From assembly GCF_030272615.1 (NCBI RefSeq), contig NC_081412.1:25636501-25700500 (forward strand): a DNA stretch of 64,000 nucleotides, read 5' to 3'. The notes below the pieces were generated by a model. It saw only the letters and a program-made list of their open reading frames with translations. It was not told the DNA's origin and did not search any database. Position 1 is the first letter of the stretch. The number at the start of each line of letters is the position of its first letter. The stretch is from Cryptomeria japonica (Eukaryota; Streptophyta; Pinopsida; Cupressales; Cupressaceae). Both the position numbers and the translations under genes were made by a program. This document shows positions 1-11,129 of the stretch, piece after piece.

Positions 1-630
1 ATACAACCTCTCCCTCAGGTTCTCCATGCCCACCAGTCTGTTCTCGATTGCAATGCGAAGGCTTGGCACCATGAATTCCGTTGGCACAAGAGCTTCCTGC
101 CCGTACATGAGTTGGAACGGAGTCTAGCCGGTGGTCACCTTGAAGGTTTTGCGGTAGGCCCACAAGACCGAAGGTAATCTTTCTTCCCAGTCTTCTCCCT
201 CGACACTGCAAGACTTGTAAATTACCCCCACGAGAATCTTGTTGGTAGCCTCCGCTTGCCCATGGGCTCGCTGGTAATAGGGGTTGGACAATGAATGAAA
301 AATTTTAAATTCACTAGTGAAGAGTTTGATGATGTGGTTCAGAAAATGTCCACCCTTGTTGCTTGTCAACTGCATAGGGATACCATATCGTGTAATGATT
401 TGCTCATAAATGAATCTTGTTGTACTTACGACCAAGTTGTCAGGCAGGGCTCGTGCTTCAACCCATTTGGTTAAATATTCTGTGGCTACCGCAATGTAGC
501 GACACCTCCTTGCACGACTGGCCTTGAGTGGACCAATAAAATCCAACCCCAGTGCTCTAATAGTTCCTGAGCATGCGAAGGGTTGAGCGGCATGAAATCC
601 CTCTTCAACAGCTTCTTGGCTCTTTGACAC
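1..630 (-). pseudogene. Integrase catalytic core fragment (gypsy)
   Basis: The first catalytic Asp lies in GLDFIGP and the Glu in HGQAEATNK. The middle Asp, normally in a TSDxGGHF context, reads TSNKGGHF, so the active site is broken by Asp-to-Asn. An in-frame TAG at 124-126 interrupts the frame. Translation beyond it (TPFQLMYGQEALVP, VPSLRI) is still typical of the integrase C-terminal part, so the reading frame really continues to position 1 and out of the window. The core is in a different frame from the upstream zinc-finger part, which it overlaps, so a frameshift lies near 500-620. Confidence 0.85.
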
Positions 631-869
631 GTATCACAACCTACTACCCATTCTCTAGCATCATTATACAATGTGGGCCACCACAAACCTTCTAGCAGCA
701 CCATTCTTGCCTTAGTGTCTGGTCCTATATGGCCTCCCGCGGGCCCCTCATGTGCCTCCCTCAGGATGCTTGGCACCTCTTCCTCCATCACACACCGACG
801 TAACACCTGGTCGGGTCCCATTTTATACAACAATCCATTAATCAATTGAAACGTGCGGCTTCTCAACAC
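486..869 (-). pseudogene. Integrase N-terminal HHCC zinc-binding domain (gypsy)
   Basis: The segment contains the H2C2 pattern HEGPAGGHIG ... CDTCQRAKK with the usual GLWWPTLYNDA between the His and Cys pairs. In the family this domain precedes the DDE core and helps multimerisation and DNA binding. It lies directly downstream of RNase H on the minus strand, as expected. The end of this open frame overlaps the start of the core in another frame, which marks a frameshift rather than a real gene boundary. Confidence 0.85.
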
Positions 870-881
870 GAGTTTCCTTTG

Positions 882-1470
882 TTATCCTTGTGGCATACCT
901 TGCGGGAAGACGGAGGTGGAGAGATATTCCCTGATGGTAGTATACCATGGTGGCAGTACTGTAATCTTGAATAGGTGAACATCTGGAAATTTATCATTCA
1001 CCCCATTTGGGGGCTCTCCTGACCTAATCCGGGACAATTGATCAACAATGACATGGCTTTTGCCTGGCCGTACAATTATTGTGAACATGAACTCCTGAAG
1101 GAGCAGTAGCCATCTGCTTATCCTGCCTTGGATAATGGGTTTATTTACCAGGTACATCAATGCCTGGTGATCCACATAGAAAGTGAAGGGTGTTGCTAGT
1201 AAGTAGTGCCGAAATTTCAGTATGACATAGACCATTCTGAGGGCCTCCCTCTCGGTGGTACTGTAGCTCTTCTCAGCTTTCGACATCAACCGACTGGCAA
1301 AATAGATGGGATAGTCCAACCCATGTCCCCCTTCTTGTGCCACTGTAGCCCCTATGGCATAGTTTGAGGCATCCACGTGTACTTGGAATTCTCGGTCTCA
1401 GTTTGGATAGGCCAGAATGGGTGCTGCCACCAGTCTCCTCGAGTTCCTCAAATTCTTCCCCTTGTGCCGA
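882..1470 (-). pseudogene. RNase H domain (gypsy)
   Basis: The peptide VHVDASNYAIGATVAQ opens the RNase H fold. SYSTTEREALRMVY and FYVDHQALMYL follow at normal spacing, and the block ends with the HVIVDQLSR motif that closes gypsy RNase H. The open frame runs 1376-882, but recognisable sequence (LVAAPILAYP) extends to about 1470 past an in-frame stop. In life this domain removes the RNA strand during reverse transcription. The first Asp and the Glu are present; frameshifts on both sides make it non-functional. Confidence 0.85.
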
Positions 1471-1479
1471 TTCCCATAT

Positions 1480-2654
1480 CTATGGTTTGCCCTTTCTTGT
1501 CTGTTTGTCCAGTGGGAATGAAAGTTGGGCAAAGTTCTTGATGAACTTCGGGTAGTATCCAATGTGTCCCAAGAAGGACTTGACTCCCGTCACATCAATG
1601 GGCGACTCCATTTCTGCAATTACCTGTACCTTATCCGGGTCAGTTTTCAGCCCGACTTTACAAACAATATGGCCCAGCAACTTTCCTTGTGGTTAAATAA
1701 ATTTGCATTTCCGTGGATTCAAGGCGAGCTTGGCCCTTCGACATCTCTCCATGCACTCTCTCACTGCTACCAACTGAGTGTCTTCGCTACTGAAAATCGA
1801 CCAGTTATCCAAAAAGGCTTTAAAATTTCCCACAGACATCTTATTGAAGATGTGAAGGACTATCCTCTGGAAGGTTGTGGGAGCATTGCACAACCTAAAC
1901 TGCATCGGGTTGTACGCATAGACTCCGTCCTGCAACACAAAGGTGGTCTTCAACTTGTCCTCCTCAACTATCGAAATCTGGTTGTATCCTAGACAACCAT
2001 CCAGAAATGAGTAGATTTCATGGCCAACCACCTCCTCCAGGATGTTGTCTGTGAAAGGTATAGGAAACAGATCCTTGATGGTGACTGCGTTGAGGCACCG
2101 AAAATCCACGCAGTTGCGGATCTGGTTGGCCTCCTTCTTTAGTGACATCACAATCGGCGAGACCCACCCACTTGTCTCCACCTGAAATATGATGATTGCC
2201 TCCAGCATCCGTTCAATCTCTTCGTTCACTTTGGCAGTATAGTTCTTATTCATTCGGTACGACCTCTTCCGTGCTGGTTGGGCTCCGGGGACCAACGGTA
2301 TCCGATGGACGCACATTTCTGGCAGGACCCCCTTTAGATCCTTGTAGGAGCAAGCGAATACGTCATTGTATTCCATGAAGATTTTGAATGCTGCGGCCTT
2401 CAGCACCGGGCTCGAGTCATCGCCTACCCAGATATTTCTAGGGGTGGTAGTGTCTCCTAAGTTCGTCTCCTCCACGGTGGGGTCTTGATACCGCATTGGT
2501 CTATCCTTTGAAAATTCGTACGCTGAAACATCATTTACTTTGGCGTCTCCTTCCTTGTACAACGTGTATTCTGGCGGAAACTCCAACTTCTCGCCTGGCT
2601 TGTCCTCAATTTGCAACATGTGACAAGCAGGGTGAAACACTTCATAATCTTCCA
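1480..2654 (-). pseudogene. Reverse transcriptase domain with upstream linker (gypsy)
   Basis: Motifs in order are YRMNKNY, SGWVSPIVMSLKK, NCVDFRCLNAVT, YSFLDGCLGYNQI, MQFRLCNAPTTFQR, then the catalytic box. The box reads FLDN instead of YxDD, so the second catalytic Asp is Asn and polymerase activity would be lost. A TAA separates the main block (down to 1693) from an in-frame continuation at 1680-1480 (LLGHIVCKVGLKTDPDKV, VKSFLGHIGYYPKFIKNFA), the normal RT thumb/connection. The open frame starts upstream at 2796, but residues before about 2655 are translated from the neighbouring repeat array and are not pol. Confidence 0.88.
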
Positions 2655-5150
2655 TTTGAATCAGCCTTCTATGAGTCCAATTTATCATACCATTTTCAAA
2701 ACCCACAAGACCCTTACCCCTAACAATGACCCCTAGAAAAAAACTACGATAATTTAAAGCATTCAAGGAACACTCAAACTTGAAGAAGGGTAACACAAAA
2801 TGAAAATTCCAATACCTTTTTGATAGGACACATCAAAAACTATTTGCGCTTGTTTTTCTCAGTTTGGGCAGTAAAAAATTGTAAATTTTGATAAGCTTCA
2901 GGCTTAGTTACACTCACACGTGTGAGCGTTAAACTCTAGTTGTTAAAAAGAAACCACAGTCTAGAGAAATCCAAGGCGTCAAAATTTGATTGTGCGAATT
3001 GAGATCGTCGATAGTTTCTTGATGCAATGTTTTTCGCGGACAAGTAAAAAACTACATGCCCTTGTTTTTCTCAGCTTGGGTAGTTAAAACTTAGCAAGGC
3101 CTTGGTTGACATTCGCACAAGATTGAAAGGCTTGCAAATTGTTGGTGCAATCCAGATTCTTCATGATCGCTAATGTTGGGGTCTTGTGCGAGAGAGTTAG
3201 GGTTTTGATAAGGGTTATATGAAGGAGAGCTAAGGTTAGGGTCCTTTTTGATGGGACATGTAAAAATTTGCATGCGCTTGTTTTTCTTAGTTTGGGTAGT
3301 AAAAACTTCGCAAGGCCTTGCTTCACATTCACACAGGAATGAAAGAGCTACAAATTGTTGCTCCAATCCAAATTCTTCATGACTGCTAATGTTGGGGTCT
3401 TGCACGAGAGAATTAGGGTTTTGATAAGGGTTATATGAAGGAGAGCTAAGGCTAGGGTTATTCTAAGAGTTTGTAAAAACAACAATTTTTTCTCTTCTGA
3501 AAACTTTCTAGACGATATCTTGCTTAGTACCATTTCTCCTCACACTTTCCTGTGGCTCAAACCTCACAAAGTAAGTAATTAAGTCTAATTTATCACACCA
3601 TTTGGAAAACCCAAAAGATCCTCCCCCCTACCAATGACCCAAACACGATAGTTTAAAGCACTCAGGGAAAACTCAAACTCGAAAACGAGAAACAGAAAAT
3701 GAAAATTCCAATACCTTTTTGATGGAACACTTAAAAATCTATTTTCCCTTGTTTTTCTTAGTTCGGGCAGTAAAAACTTAGCAAGACCTTGCTACACATT
3801 CGCACATGTTTGAAAGAGCTACAAACTGTTGCTCCGATCTAGATTCTTCATGACTGGTAATGTTGGGGTCTCGCACAAGAGAGTTAGGGTTTTGATAAGG
3901 CTTATATGAAGCAGAGCTATGGCTAGGGTTATTCTAAGAGTTTGTAAAAAGAGCAATTTTTTGTCCGCTACTCAAAACTTTCTAGACAATTTCTTGCTTA
4001 GCACCATTTCTCCTCACACTTTCCTTTGGCTCAGACCTCACAAAATAAGCAGTTGAGTCCAATTTATCACACCATTTAGAAAACCCAAAAGATCCTTCCC
4101 CCTAAGAATGACCCAAACATAATAATTTAAAGCATTCAGAGTAAACTTAAACTTGAAAACGAGAAACAAAAAATGGAAGTTCCAATACATTTTTGATGGG
4201 ACACGTAAAAAACTATTTGCCCTTGTTTTTCTCAGTTTGGGTAGTAAAAACTTAGCAAGGCCTTGCTTCACATTCGCACAGGTTTGAAAGAGCTACAAAT
4301 TGTTGCTTCGATCTAGATTCTTCATGATTGCTAATGTGGGGGTCTCGCACGAGAGAGTTAGGGTTTTGATAAGGGTTGTATGATAGAGAGCTAAGGCTAG
4401 GGTTGTTTGAAGGAGATGGGGGGCTTGGGTTCGGGCTATTAAATGATGAAGTGCTAAGGCTAGGGTTAGGATTTTGTGAATGAGAGTTAACGGTTGAAAT
4501 TTCATGTTCTGGAGCCCATCAATGTTTAATTTTTTCAGAATTCAATTGTGTTTTCATTCACTGCTGTGTTTTCATTCGATGCCATGTTTTCAGTTAATGA
4601 CATGATTTCATTCAGAGATGTAATGTTTTCCCATTGTTTTGTTTTCATATGATGCTGTAATGTTTTCTGCGAACAAGTAAAAAACTGCCTACCCTTGTAT
4701 TTCTCAGTTTGGGCAGTAAAAACTTAGCAAGGCCTTTCTTCATATTCGCACAGGATTGAAAGACCTACAAATTGTTGCTCCGATCTAGATTCTTCATGAC
4801 CGTTAATGTTGGGGTCTCTCGTGAGAGAGTGGTGGTTTTAATAAGGGTTATATGAAGGATAGCTAAGGCTAGGGTTTGGGCTATTATATTGTGGAGTGTT
4901 ATGAGAGAGTTAGGGTTATTATATTCAGAGATAAAGGGTTTTACACTATAGAGTTAGGGTTATGATAAGGGTTATATGAAGGATAGCTAAGGCTAGGGTT
5001 ATTTGAAAGAGATGTAGGGCTATGGTTTGGGCTATTATATTGTGGAGTGCTAAGGCTAGGGTTAGGATTTTGTGAATGCGAGTTAGGGTTTGAATTTCGT
5101 GATTGAGAGTTGGGGTTAGGGTTTTGCGAAGTAGAGGCTTTGACGTCATT
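2655..5150 (-). repeat. Outer repeat array, left arm (~460-bp units)
   Basis: A unit of about 460 bp is repeated several times in minus orientation with deletions between copies. Landmarks recur near 3.15, 3.37, 3.83, 4.32 and 4.78 kb: a TTCATGA box followed by GTTGGGGTCT, then GAGAGTTAGGG, and on the other side a block ending in GACCCAAACA. Copies differ by small indels. The inner part (4380-5150) is rich in CTAGGGTT/TTAGGGTT, a degenerate telomere-like motif. Short open frames (GLAKFLLPKLRKT and similar) recur in every unit, which reflects copying and not coding function. The array is mirrored in plus orientation at 19250-20083 and 26924-28022. Confidence 0.85.
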
Positions 5151-5178
5151 GCACCATTTAAAGAAATTGCACTTGTCG

Positions 5179-6108
5179 TGTCCCCTCCTTGATCATTATT
5201 TACATCTTAAATGAAACAATTATCATTTAATATAATATTTATCAACAAATGACTTTCAAATTTATTACTAAATATTATTATTTAATTAACATTTATTAAT
5301 ATTCTTTATTGATAATATTCTTGAAAAATTCTAATAAAAATAAGTAAATACTATACTGAAAACATTCATCTTAAATTACAATTTGAATAATTGTAAACAA
5401 ATACTTATTAATAATAAGAGGGTGGTTCGGTTGAAGAGGGGAAAATAGGGGAGATTCAAGATGTATATGTACATATCTCGTTGTCTTCAGATCAGAATTG
5501 TATTAAGTTACGAACGGTAGCATCCTTGACCTTGATAGTATGCATAGGGATGTATTCTTACTATACGAAGTTCGATAGTGTTTCAATGCAAAATTTAATA
5601 TTAATGTAGAGTGCATTATGTATTTAAAAATGATACTAAGTATAACAATAGTGGCAGACCAGATCTGACACGTGTCAGATCTATCTGCCATGATCAACTA
5701 CCAAACATATTACTAACAAGTAATGTATATAATACGACATTAGCTAATACATAAATAATTGGTAATATATTACTTAATTTACTTATTTATTTATGAATAC
5801 ATATACTCAAATAAGAGTGAGAAATAATATAACAATTGTAAATATATATGTTGATAATAATAAATGTTAACATAATACCTTTAGAAATTAGTAATAATTC
5901 ACATAAATAGTAATTAATAAATACGTAATGATCCATAAATGAATTAGAATAAGATTAACTATTTAGTATGGTAAGATAACAAGTACTTGATTGACTATAG
6001 AAAGATAGAACATTCCAGATTTGATTCATAATCAAGTTAGTCTAAGCCATAAGTAATTTGAAATAGATTAATTATGGTTAAAATAGACCAAACCCTACTA
6101 GGGGACAT
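5179..6108 (+). mobile_element. LTR (TGTCCCC family), left arm, 5'-LTR-like
   Basis: The segment begins TGTCCCCTCC and ends CTAGGGGACA, so its termini are inverted repeats of the TG...CA type. An initiator-Met primer site follows 8 bp later, which identifies a 5' LTR in plus orientation. It is AT-rich, with no recognisable gene. The mirror copy is 18318-19249 and a longer relative is 29191-31239. No matching 3' LTR is found downstream; the internal region instead runs into the palindrome centre. Confidence 0.8.
5661..5682. promoter_or_regulatory. 22-bp perfect palindrome with G-box core in the LTR
   Basis: A perfect self-complementary 22-mer is built from AGATCTGAC and its complement around the core ACACGTGT. 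CACGTG is the plant G-box, bound by bZIP and bHLH factors. It is retained in the right-arm LTR at 18743-18764 and eroded in the related LTR near 29.66 kb. A regulatory role is inference from the motif and its LTR position. Confidence 0.4.
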
Positions 6109-6115
6109 GACCAGT

Positions 6116-6127
6116 GGTATCAGAGCA
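6116..6127 (+). other. Primer binding site, initiator-Met tRNA type
   Basis: TGGTATCAGAGC lies 8 bp downstream of the LTR end. This string is the standard complement of the 3' end of plant initiator Met tRNA used by many LTR retrotransposons. The mirror copy is at 18299-18310. Confidence 0.8.
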
Positions 6128-7129
6128 TCTTTCCTGCCATCCTGTGAAATATAGTAAATACAAACCTATCAGAAAAAAAGAGAATCTAAACAAAGGAGTA
6201 TTAATCGATAACTCCCAGACAACTTTAGCTAAGAAGAAATCGATCCAAGTATGTACGTTTGCGCAATTTTTGGAATGTAAAATATTTATGATATTAAATT
6301 ATGTTGAAAGGTAATTTATCATAAATCATTGAATAATCAGGGTTATAGTTTCCATCAATTTATCAATAATATTTAGATGTAAATTAATTGAAATTTCTGT
6401 TAATAAATACACAGCGTAATATACAGTAGGCATTGGAATCCGACTTGACAGTATATAATGATAATGAAAGAGTTATGATCTAGCACAGTTAATGAACTCT
6501 AATGGATTCGTATTTATGTCTGGGAACAATAAATATCAAGTCCTATATCAGAATAATATTAAATACGATTTGATAATTGCACTAAGATGATTAATATTCT
6601 GGATATACAAATTGATACTAATATTAACGATGTACAAATTGATAAAGCCTGGTAATAAGTAACGGTGCCCAATTAACACCATAGAGTTAATGAACAACAA
6701 TGGGAATAATGGACTATTTAATTCACATCTGAACTGATATAATGAATTGCCAGGGGTGCAGAGTATGAATAGTAATGCAAGACCCACACCATGGTTAGTA
6801 AGATCCAGTTGGCTTGTCATGGTCTGGATGGGTAGTCTGGTCATAACTCTTAGTCCCAAACAGAATATGATTGAGGGAGTACGTACCACACTATGTTAGT
6901 AAGACCCGATGGGCTTAGCATTGGGTGGCTGGGCAACCCAATCATGACTTCATTCCCAAACAAAGTATGATTAAGGAAATAAGATCCACTCCACGTTAGT
7001 AAGACTCAATGTGCTTAACATGGGTCGGCTAGGCAACCCAATCATGACCCCATTCTCAAATTAATGATCTGCAACAAATTCTTTTACAATTAATCGAACC
7101 ATAAATACCTAAAGAAGTATATGTATGTA

Positions 7130-7930
7130 TGTATTTGTAATTTTATTAGTTTCATGCATTAATGTGCATTCATTCCCTAAGGGAATACTTTATGTTCAAG
7201 TGTATTTGTATATTTTATGTATAATTGCTCTATAGTGTATGTTTCATACGTCTCATGGCTTGAAAATATTTATGTGTTTACTATATGCCTGATGTGTCTT
7301 CAACCTGATTGCTCTATTATATATATGTTTGTGCGAATGCTTATAAGATTGCATAATGTTGTCCTTGCACCTTCCTAATTCATGCTTCATTTATTCTTTG
7401 TATATATATTGTGTGTACTCATGTGAATTCTTCACGCCTAATATGTTTTCCAGCCTGTATGCTTTGCGTCTTTAAGTGTTGCTTCATGACTGGTGTGTTT
7501 TCAACATGTCCACTCCAAGAGTGCCTTTCTTATATGTGCTTTGTACCCTACACATATTTGTGTTGCTTCAGGCTTTACATATCTTAGGCATATTCTGCAT
7601 GCCTCAGTGTATTGGTATATTACTTTGTATTTTACGTGAATGCTTCATCTATGCTCCATGCCTTATTTATATTCCTTCATGTTTATATTGGTGCTATTTC
7701 ATACTTCGTGTATATACTTATGGATTTATGCTGCATGTCTGATATATATTTGAGTGAATTGCTTCATGCTTTAGGTGTATTCATGTGGCTTATGTATGTT
7801 TTTCTTAAATGTATATACACTTCATCATTTGTGGATATTTCTGTGTTTGTTGTGTCTTCAATATGTTTGCTCCATTGTATGTTTTATACGTGTACATGTA
7901 TACTTGTATTGTATGCATAATTATGTGATA
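7130..7930 (+). repeat. Degenerate TGCTTCA/TGTGTATTC repeat field
   Basis: Irregular copies of a roughly 25-60 bp phrase containing TGCTTCAT and TGTGTAT recur through this stretch. The mirror lies at 16577-17300. A similar field occurs at 31310-31700 in the same orientation relative to the TGTCCCC LTR, next to its polypurine tract. It therefore looks like a subterminal repeat of that element family. Short open frames rich in Cys, Tyr and Ile are by-products. Confidence 0.55.
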
Positions 7931-8364
7931 GCTCTATGTCTATCACATTTTTAGAATGATTGTCATGCCACTGTCATTGCTGTTGTATGAGGCATAAACT
8001 AAAGCGTGCATCTTTTTTAACTCATTTTTTCATTCTGTCAGGTAGGCCACTGTTTTAAGCAAATAGGGGGCAAGACAAAAGAGGAGGATGGAGGTATGCG
8101 TCCTTGGTCTAATGAGAAACCTAATTTCAAAACTTATCACTTGTATTATGCAAATAAACTCGTGGAAAATACTTCAAATTTCAAACATTATAGGTGTTGA
8201 ATGTTGAGGGTGTCATAATGATTTGCAAATCAGAACATAATATTTTAACAAAAATAAGCAATCAAGCACAACATGACAAACCACCAAGAGTAGAGGCAAA
8301 ACAAGTTTATGAGTCGAAAACCCTAAAAGGGTGAACAAACACTCTGAAAATAAGTTTCATTAAG

Positions 8365-8490
8365 CCTCACTAGTTACAAATTGTATGCCTCACTAGTTAC
8401 AAATTGTATGCCTCACTGGCAGACCACCATGCTTCACTGGCAAAACACCATGCGTCACTGGCAACTCAATATGCCTCTTTGGCTAAACAA
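8365..8490 (+). repeat. ~25-bp tandem repeat (GCCTCACTGGC...)
   Basis: About six copies of a 24-26 bp unit based on ATGCCTCACTGGCAAAAC are present. The first two copies carry TAGTTACAAATTG instead of the usual tail. The right arm (about 15076-15160) lacks these two extra copies, so the arms have changed independently in copy number. Confidence 0.75.
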
Positions 8491-9599
8491 CATCACTTCA
8501 GAAGAAAGTAGCAAAACTCAGAGGGTTACTTTGTTTCCATAAAATTCACTGCTCTATCTCCGTACCGACAAAACAACAAACACCATGAACAAATAGTCAT
8601 TGAACAGTGAACAATGAAAATTTCGCATCAACCTCTACACAATTCTTGACTGTTATCCTTCTTTGAATGCATATTCAGAATACTATCTCTGTCACCTCAT
8701 TCACACAGTTATTAGTGAAAAGGGAAGACACTGCGATGCAGAGTCACTACACAACACCTTTATAATCTGTTATTTAAACCTGCTTCTTTGTGCTACTTTG
8801 GCAAAAATGGTGTCAAGGTTTTCAACCAATTCTCACACAGAGCCCTTACTTTCTATCACACTTCCATCTCTTGTGAACATGTTCATGCCACACCAATCTA
8901 TGCAGAAAACACACACAACTCATGGATGTGATGGAAAACAATGGAAAACAAAGGCATCGGAGAATTCTTTGATGCTCTGTTACTCACGTCTCCTTTTCCC
9001 TATGTATCTGTATTGTTCCCTAGTCCCATTGTATGTGATTTGGGTTTGATGTCTTTAAATTCGATTGGCAAGGACTAAATCTTATACTCTAAAAGATTTT
9101 GGATAGTAACAATATGCTTATTGCAAATGTCAACTCATTATTAATGCAATGGCAACAGTTGTTTGCAATGATTATCCGAATAGCCAATCGCCTGGAACAA
9201 TAAGATCAATTACTGTCCTGATAATATGGGTTATTCTTTGATATATTCTTTAAGATCATGTGACTACTTTGTATAGGTCTGCTTACTAAAAGCTTTGGAA
9301 CCTCTTTGCTTTATCTGCTTTAAGTCTTTATAGATGTGCAGCCGGCCATGGAGCTCTTCTTGATTTGCATATAAGAAATGTATGCTTTTATATTTTGATG
9401 TTTGCTATTCAATTGATCTTTTCAGAATTTAAAGTTATATAAAATATCAAATCTTCATGATCTAAAGCAACAATTAGTCTATTTCATGAATTTTTTTTTC
9501 TTTGTGGATTTGCGATGCTAAATGAATGAGTGGAAGGAAGGATTCCTTAGTTCATTCAACGAATTCCTTCATTTTCACCGATTGGAATAATGTTGCAGG

Positions 9600-9859
9600 C
9601 ACTTCCCTTGCAACTGCTATTATAACATCTTTCAAACCTTGCCCGACGAGCTCAACAGAGAGGGAATGGACTTATCAAGCACCCTATCCAAGTTTGAAGT
9701 TAAAACATATGTAGAGTCATACACATCATATGCAGACACCGCAACAGAGGACAGTGACAGGAGGTTACGTCGTGTAAAAAAGACAGAAGAAACTGAGGAT
9801 GATAGAGTATTTGGCAAAGATGCGTTGAACGAAACAGGGCAGAGACATATATGTAAAAG
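9600..9859 (+). pseudogene. Exon-like gene fragment, left arm
   Basis: The block is flanked by a good acceptor (ATGTTGCAG) and donor (AAAAG then GTATGG). It is open throughout in one frame, giving about 86 residues with normal composition. The peptide includes YYNIFQTLPDELNREGMDL, then SKFEVKTYVESYTSYADTA and a charged stretch ending ETGQRHICKR. I do not recognise the family. The mirrored copy (13702-13963, minus) has a TAG in the first third and other changes, so the left copy is better preserved. Likely a captured exon of a host gene; alternatively a chance open block between cryptic splice sites. Confidence 0.4.
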
Positions 9860-10189
9860 GTATGGATATAAGCTGCATTGAACTCTAATGTAGGCTCTTT
9901 TCTTGGCCTCAAGTGGCTTTCTTAATAGATTTTAGGAATTGGTCTGTTCTGTGATGGCTTGTTGAATTTCGTCATTCTTGTCTAAACCTTCATTTCCAAT
10001 CCCTGTGGACTTGTTAAAAATTGTGGAAGTATCTTGATTTGAAATATAAATCTTTAATACAAGCTCCTTCCTTCATTCATATTCTCTTGAAAGTTGCAAT
10101 TGCTTTAATAGAATATATCTAAGAGTTGGTGAAATATTGAACTCTCACACATTGGTTTTGATAAAATGGATTGGATATAATAATATCCT

Positions 10190-10700
10190 TTTATCCGAGC
10201 TCTTCAGCAAGTTCACCTTGGTGCTTCACATTTTGCAAATCCTTATCTCCTTCATTATTTTCCATCACAAAGAAACCATGTCTTCGAGTCCTAAGGCTTC
10301 CAACTTCTTTTGCATTCTCAAAATGCTTAAATCTTTCAGCATTTCCTTTTGAAGCACAGTCACCAAAAATAGGAGTAGCTGGGAGTCTAGAATTACTCTT
10401 ATCGGTGGTTTGCGAAGCCTTTCAAAATGATGGATGAATGATTATTTTTGAATTAGTTTTGATATGACATTTCTCTGCAAATCCTTATCTCTTTCATTAT
10501 TTCCCATCACAAAGAAACCATGTCTTCTAGTCCTAAGGCTTCCAACTTCTTTTGCATTCTCAAAATGATTAATTCTTTCAGCATTTCCTTTTGAAGGACA
10601 GTCATCGAAAATATGAGTAGTTGGGAGGTTTAGAATTACTCTTATTGGTGGTTTGTGAAGCCTTTGAAAATGATGAATGAATGATTATTTTCAAATCGGT
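10190..10700 (-). pseudogene. Duplicated coding-like fragment, left arm
   Basis: On the minus strand both tandem copies (about 10190-10430 and 10470-10690) translate to a peptide containing DCASKGNAERFKHFENAKEV followed by GSLRTRRHGFFVMENNEGDK. The same peptide is encoded twice on the plus strand in the right arm (12890-13080 and 13140-13370). Preservation of one frame in four copies suggests descent from real coding sequence. The start FGDxxxxxNAExFxxxFENAK loosely recalls the short RIN4/NOI motif, but I do not consider that proven. No start codon, stop or splice context is convincing. Confidence 0.3.
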
Positions 10701-10869
10701 CATTTTCTACGAAATCGTGCAACCGATTCTATCCGTAACATGCCATCTTGGCGAACCACCCCACCTTTAATGACGATTTGGGAAGACCCAAAAGATCGTC
10801 AGCTTTTGGTTTGGGAATAGACATAAATTTGGTCTGGGAATGTACGGAGTGAATTTGACTGTTGGTCCC

Positions 10870-11105
10870 ATCCTTCAGTTACCTCGAGCCCCTCCCTTTT
10901 CTGCTTTGTCTAGTAGTATCGTCCTATCCTTCTCGAGCCGCTCCCTTTTTTGGTTTGTCAAGTTAGCCTTCCCATTTCGAAACTGTTTCTGGATGTATAT
11001 AACTGTTTGGTTTTAATTCCCTTCAATCTCTAACTATTTGGTTTTAATTCCTTTCAATTTCTAACTGTTTGGTTTTAATTCCCTTCAATCTCTAACTGTT
11101 TGCAA
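10870..11105. repeat. Short tandem repeats upstream of the 96-aa frame (left arm)
   Basis: About four copies of a roughly 31-bp unit (TAACTGTTTGGTTTTAATTC and CCTTCAATCTC) lie at 11000-11105. Two copies of a roughly 45-bp CTCGAGCC-CTCCCTTTT unit lie at 10880-10965. The mirror is 12475-12680. Adjacent to the small gene remnant, they could be promoter repeats, but no TATA placement supports this strongly. Confidence 0.5.
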
Positions 11106-11129
11106 TTGGTCGGAACAACTGTCAATGTA

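Larger units (their letters stand above)
1..2654 (-). mobile_element. Ty3/gypsy retrotransposon pol remnant (3' part of pol)
   Basis: Read on the minus strand from 2654 down to 1, the order is RT linker, reverse transcriptase, RNase H, integrase zinc finger, integrase core. This is the Ty3/gypsy order, since copia places integrase before RT. The protein is spread over several frames, so the copy is dead. It runs off the left window edge. At 2655 it joins the terminal repeat array of the giant inverted repeat abruptly. The linker just before RT (FHPACHMLQ, FPPEY) is shared with the linker in element C near 50.6 kb, which suggests the two belong to related Tat/Athila-like lineages. No LTR of this copy is in the window. 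Confidence 0.9.
6128..9595. other. Left-arm internal DNA, AT-rich, no confident gene
   Basis: This stretch follows the primer site but contains no gag or pol that I can recognise. It holds the degenerate TGCTTCA repeats (7130-7930) and the 25-bp repeats (8365-8490). Three imperfect copies of an AGTAAGACCC/CCCAATCATGAC block lie at 6780-7050. The mirrored right arm (about 13965-18298) has the same content in reverse. Confidence 0.5.

Noticed and set aside
2196-2723. Plus-strand frames opposite gypsy RT
   Set aside because: Antisense shadows; RT motifs are on the minus strand.
7476-7920. Hydrophobic Cys/Tyr/Ile-rich frames that look like membrane proteins (also 16559-17044)
   Set aside because: They are translations of the degenerate TGCTTCA/TGTGTAT repeat field and vary by frameshift between arms.
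8365-8490. CRISPR array
   Set aside because: Plant DNA; copies are directly abutting with no unique spacers and no cas genes.
8807-9049. 80-codon plus-strand frame starting MVSRFSTNSHTEPLL in the left arm
   Set aside because: The mirrored copy (about 14453-14765) has a stop and the peptide shows no family features; TATA-like TATTTAAA upstream is weak. Not enough to call a gene.
10137-10437. Plus-strand hydrophobic frames over the duplicated fragment
   Set aside because: The frame preserved in all four copies is the opposite one (NAERFKHFENAKEVG), so these are shadows.
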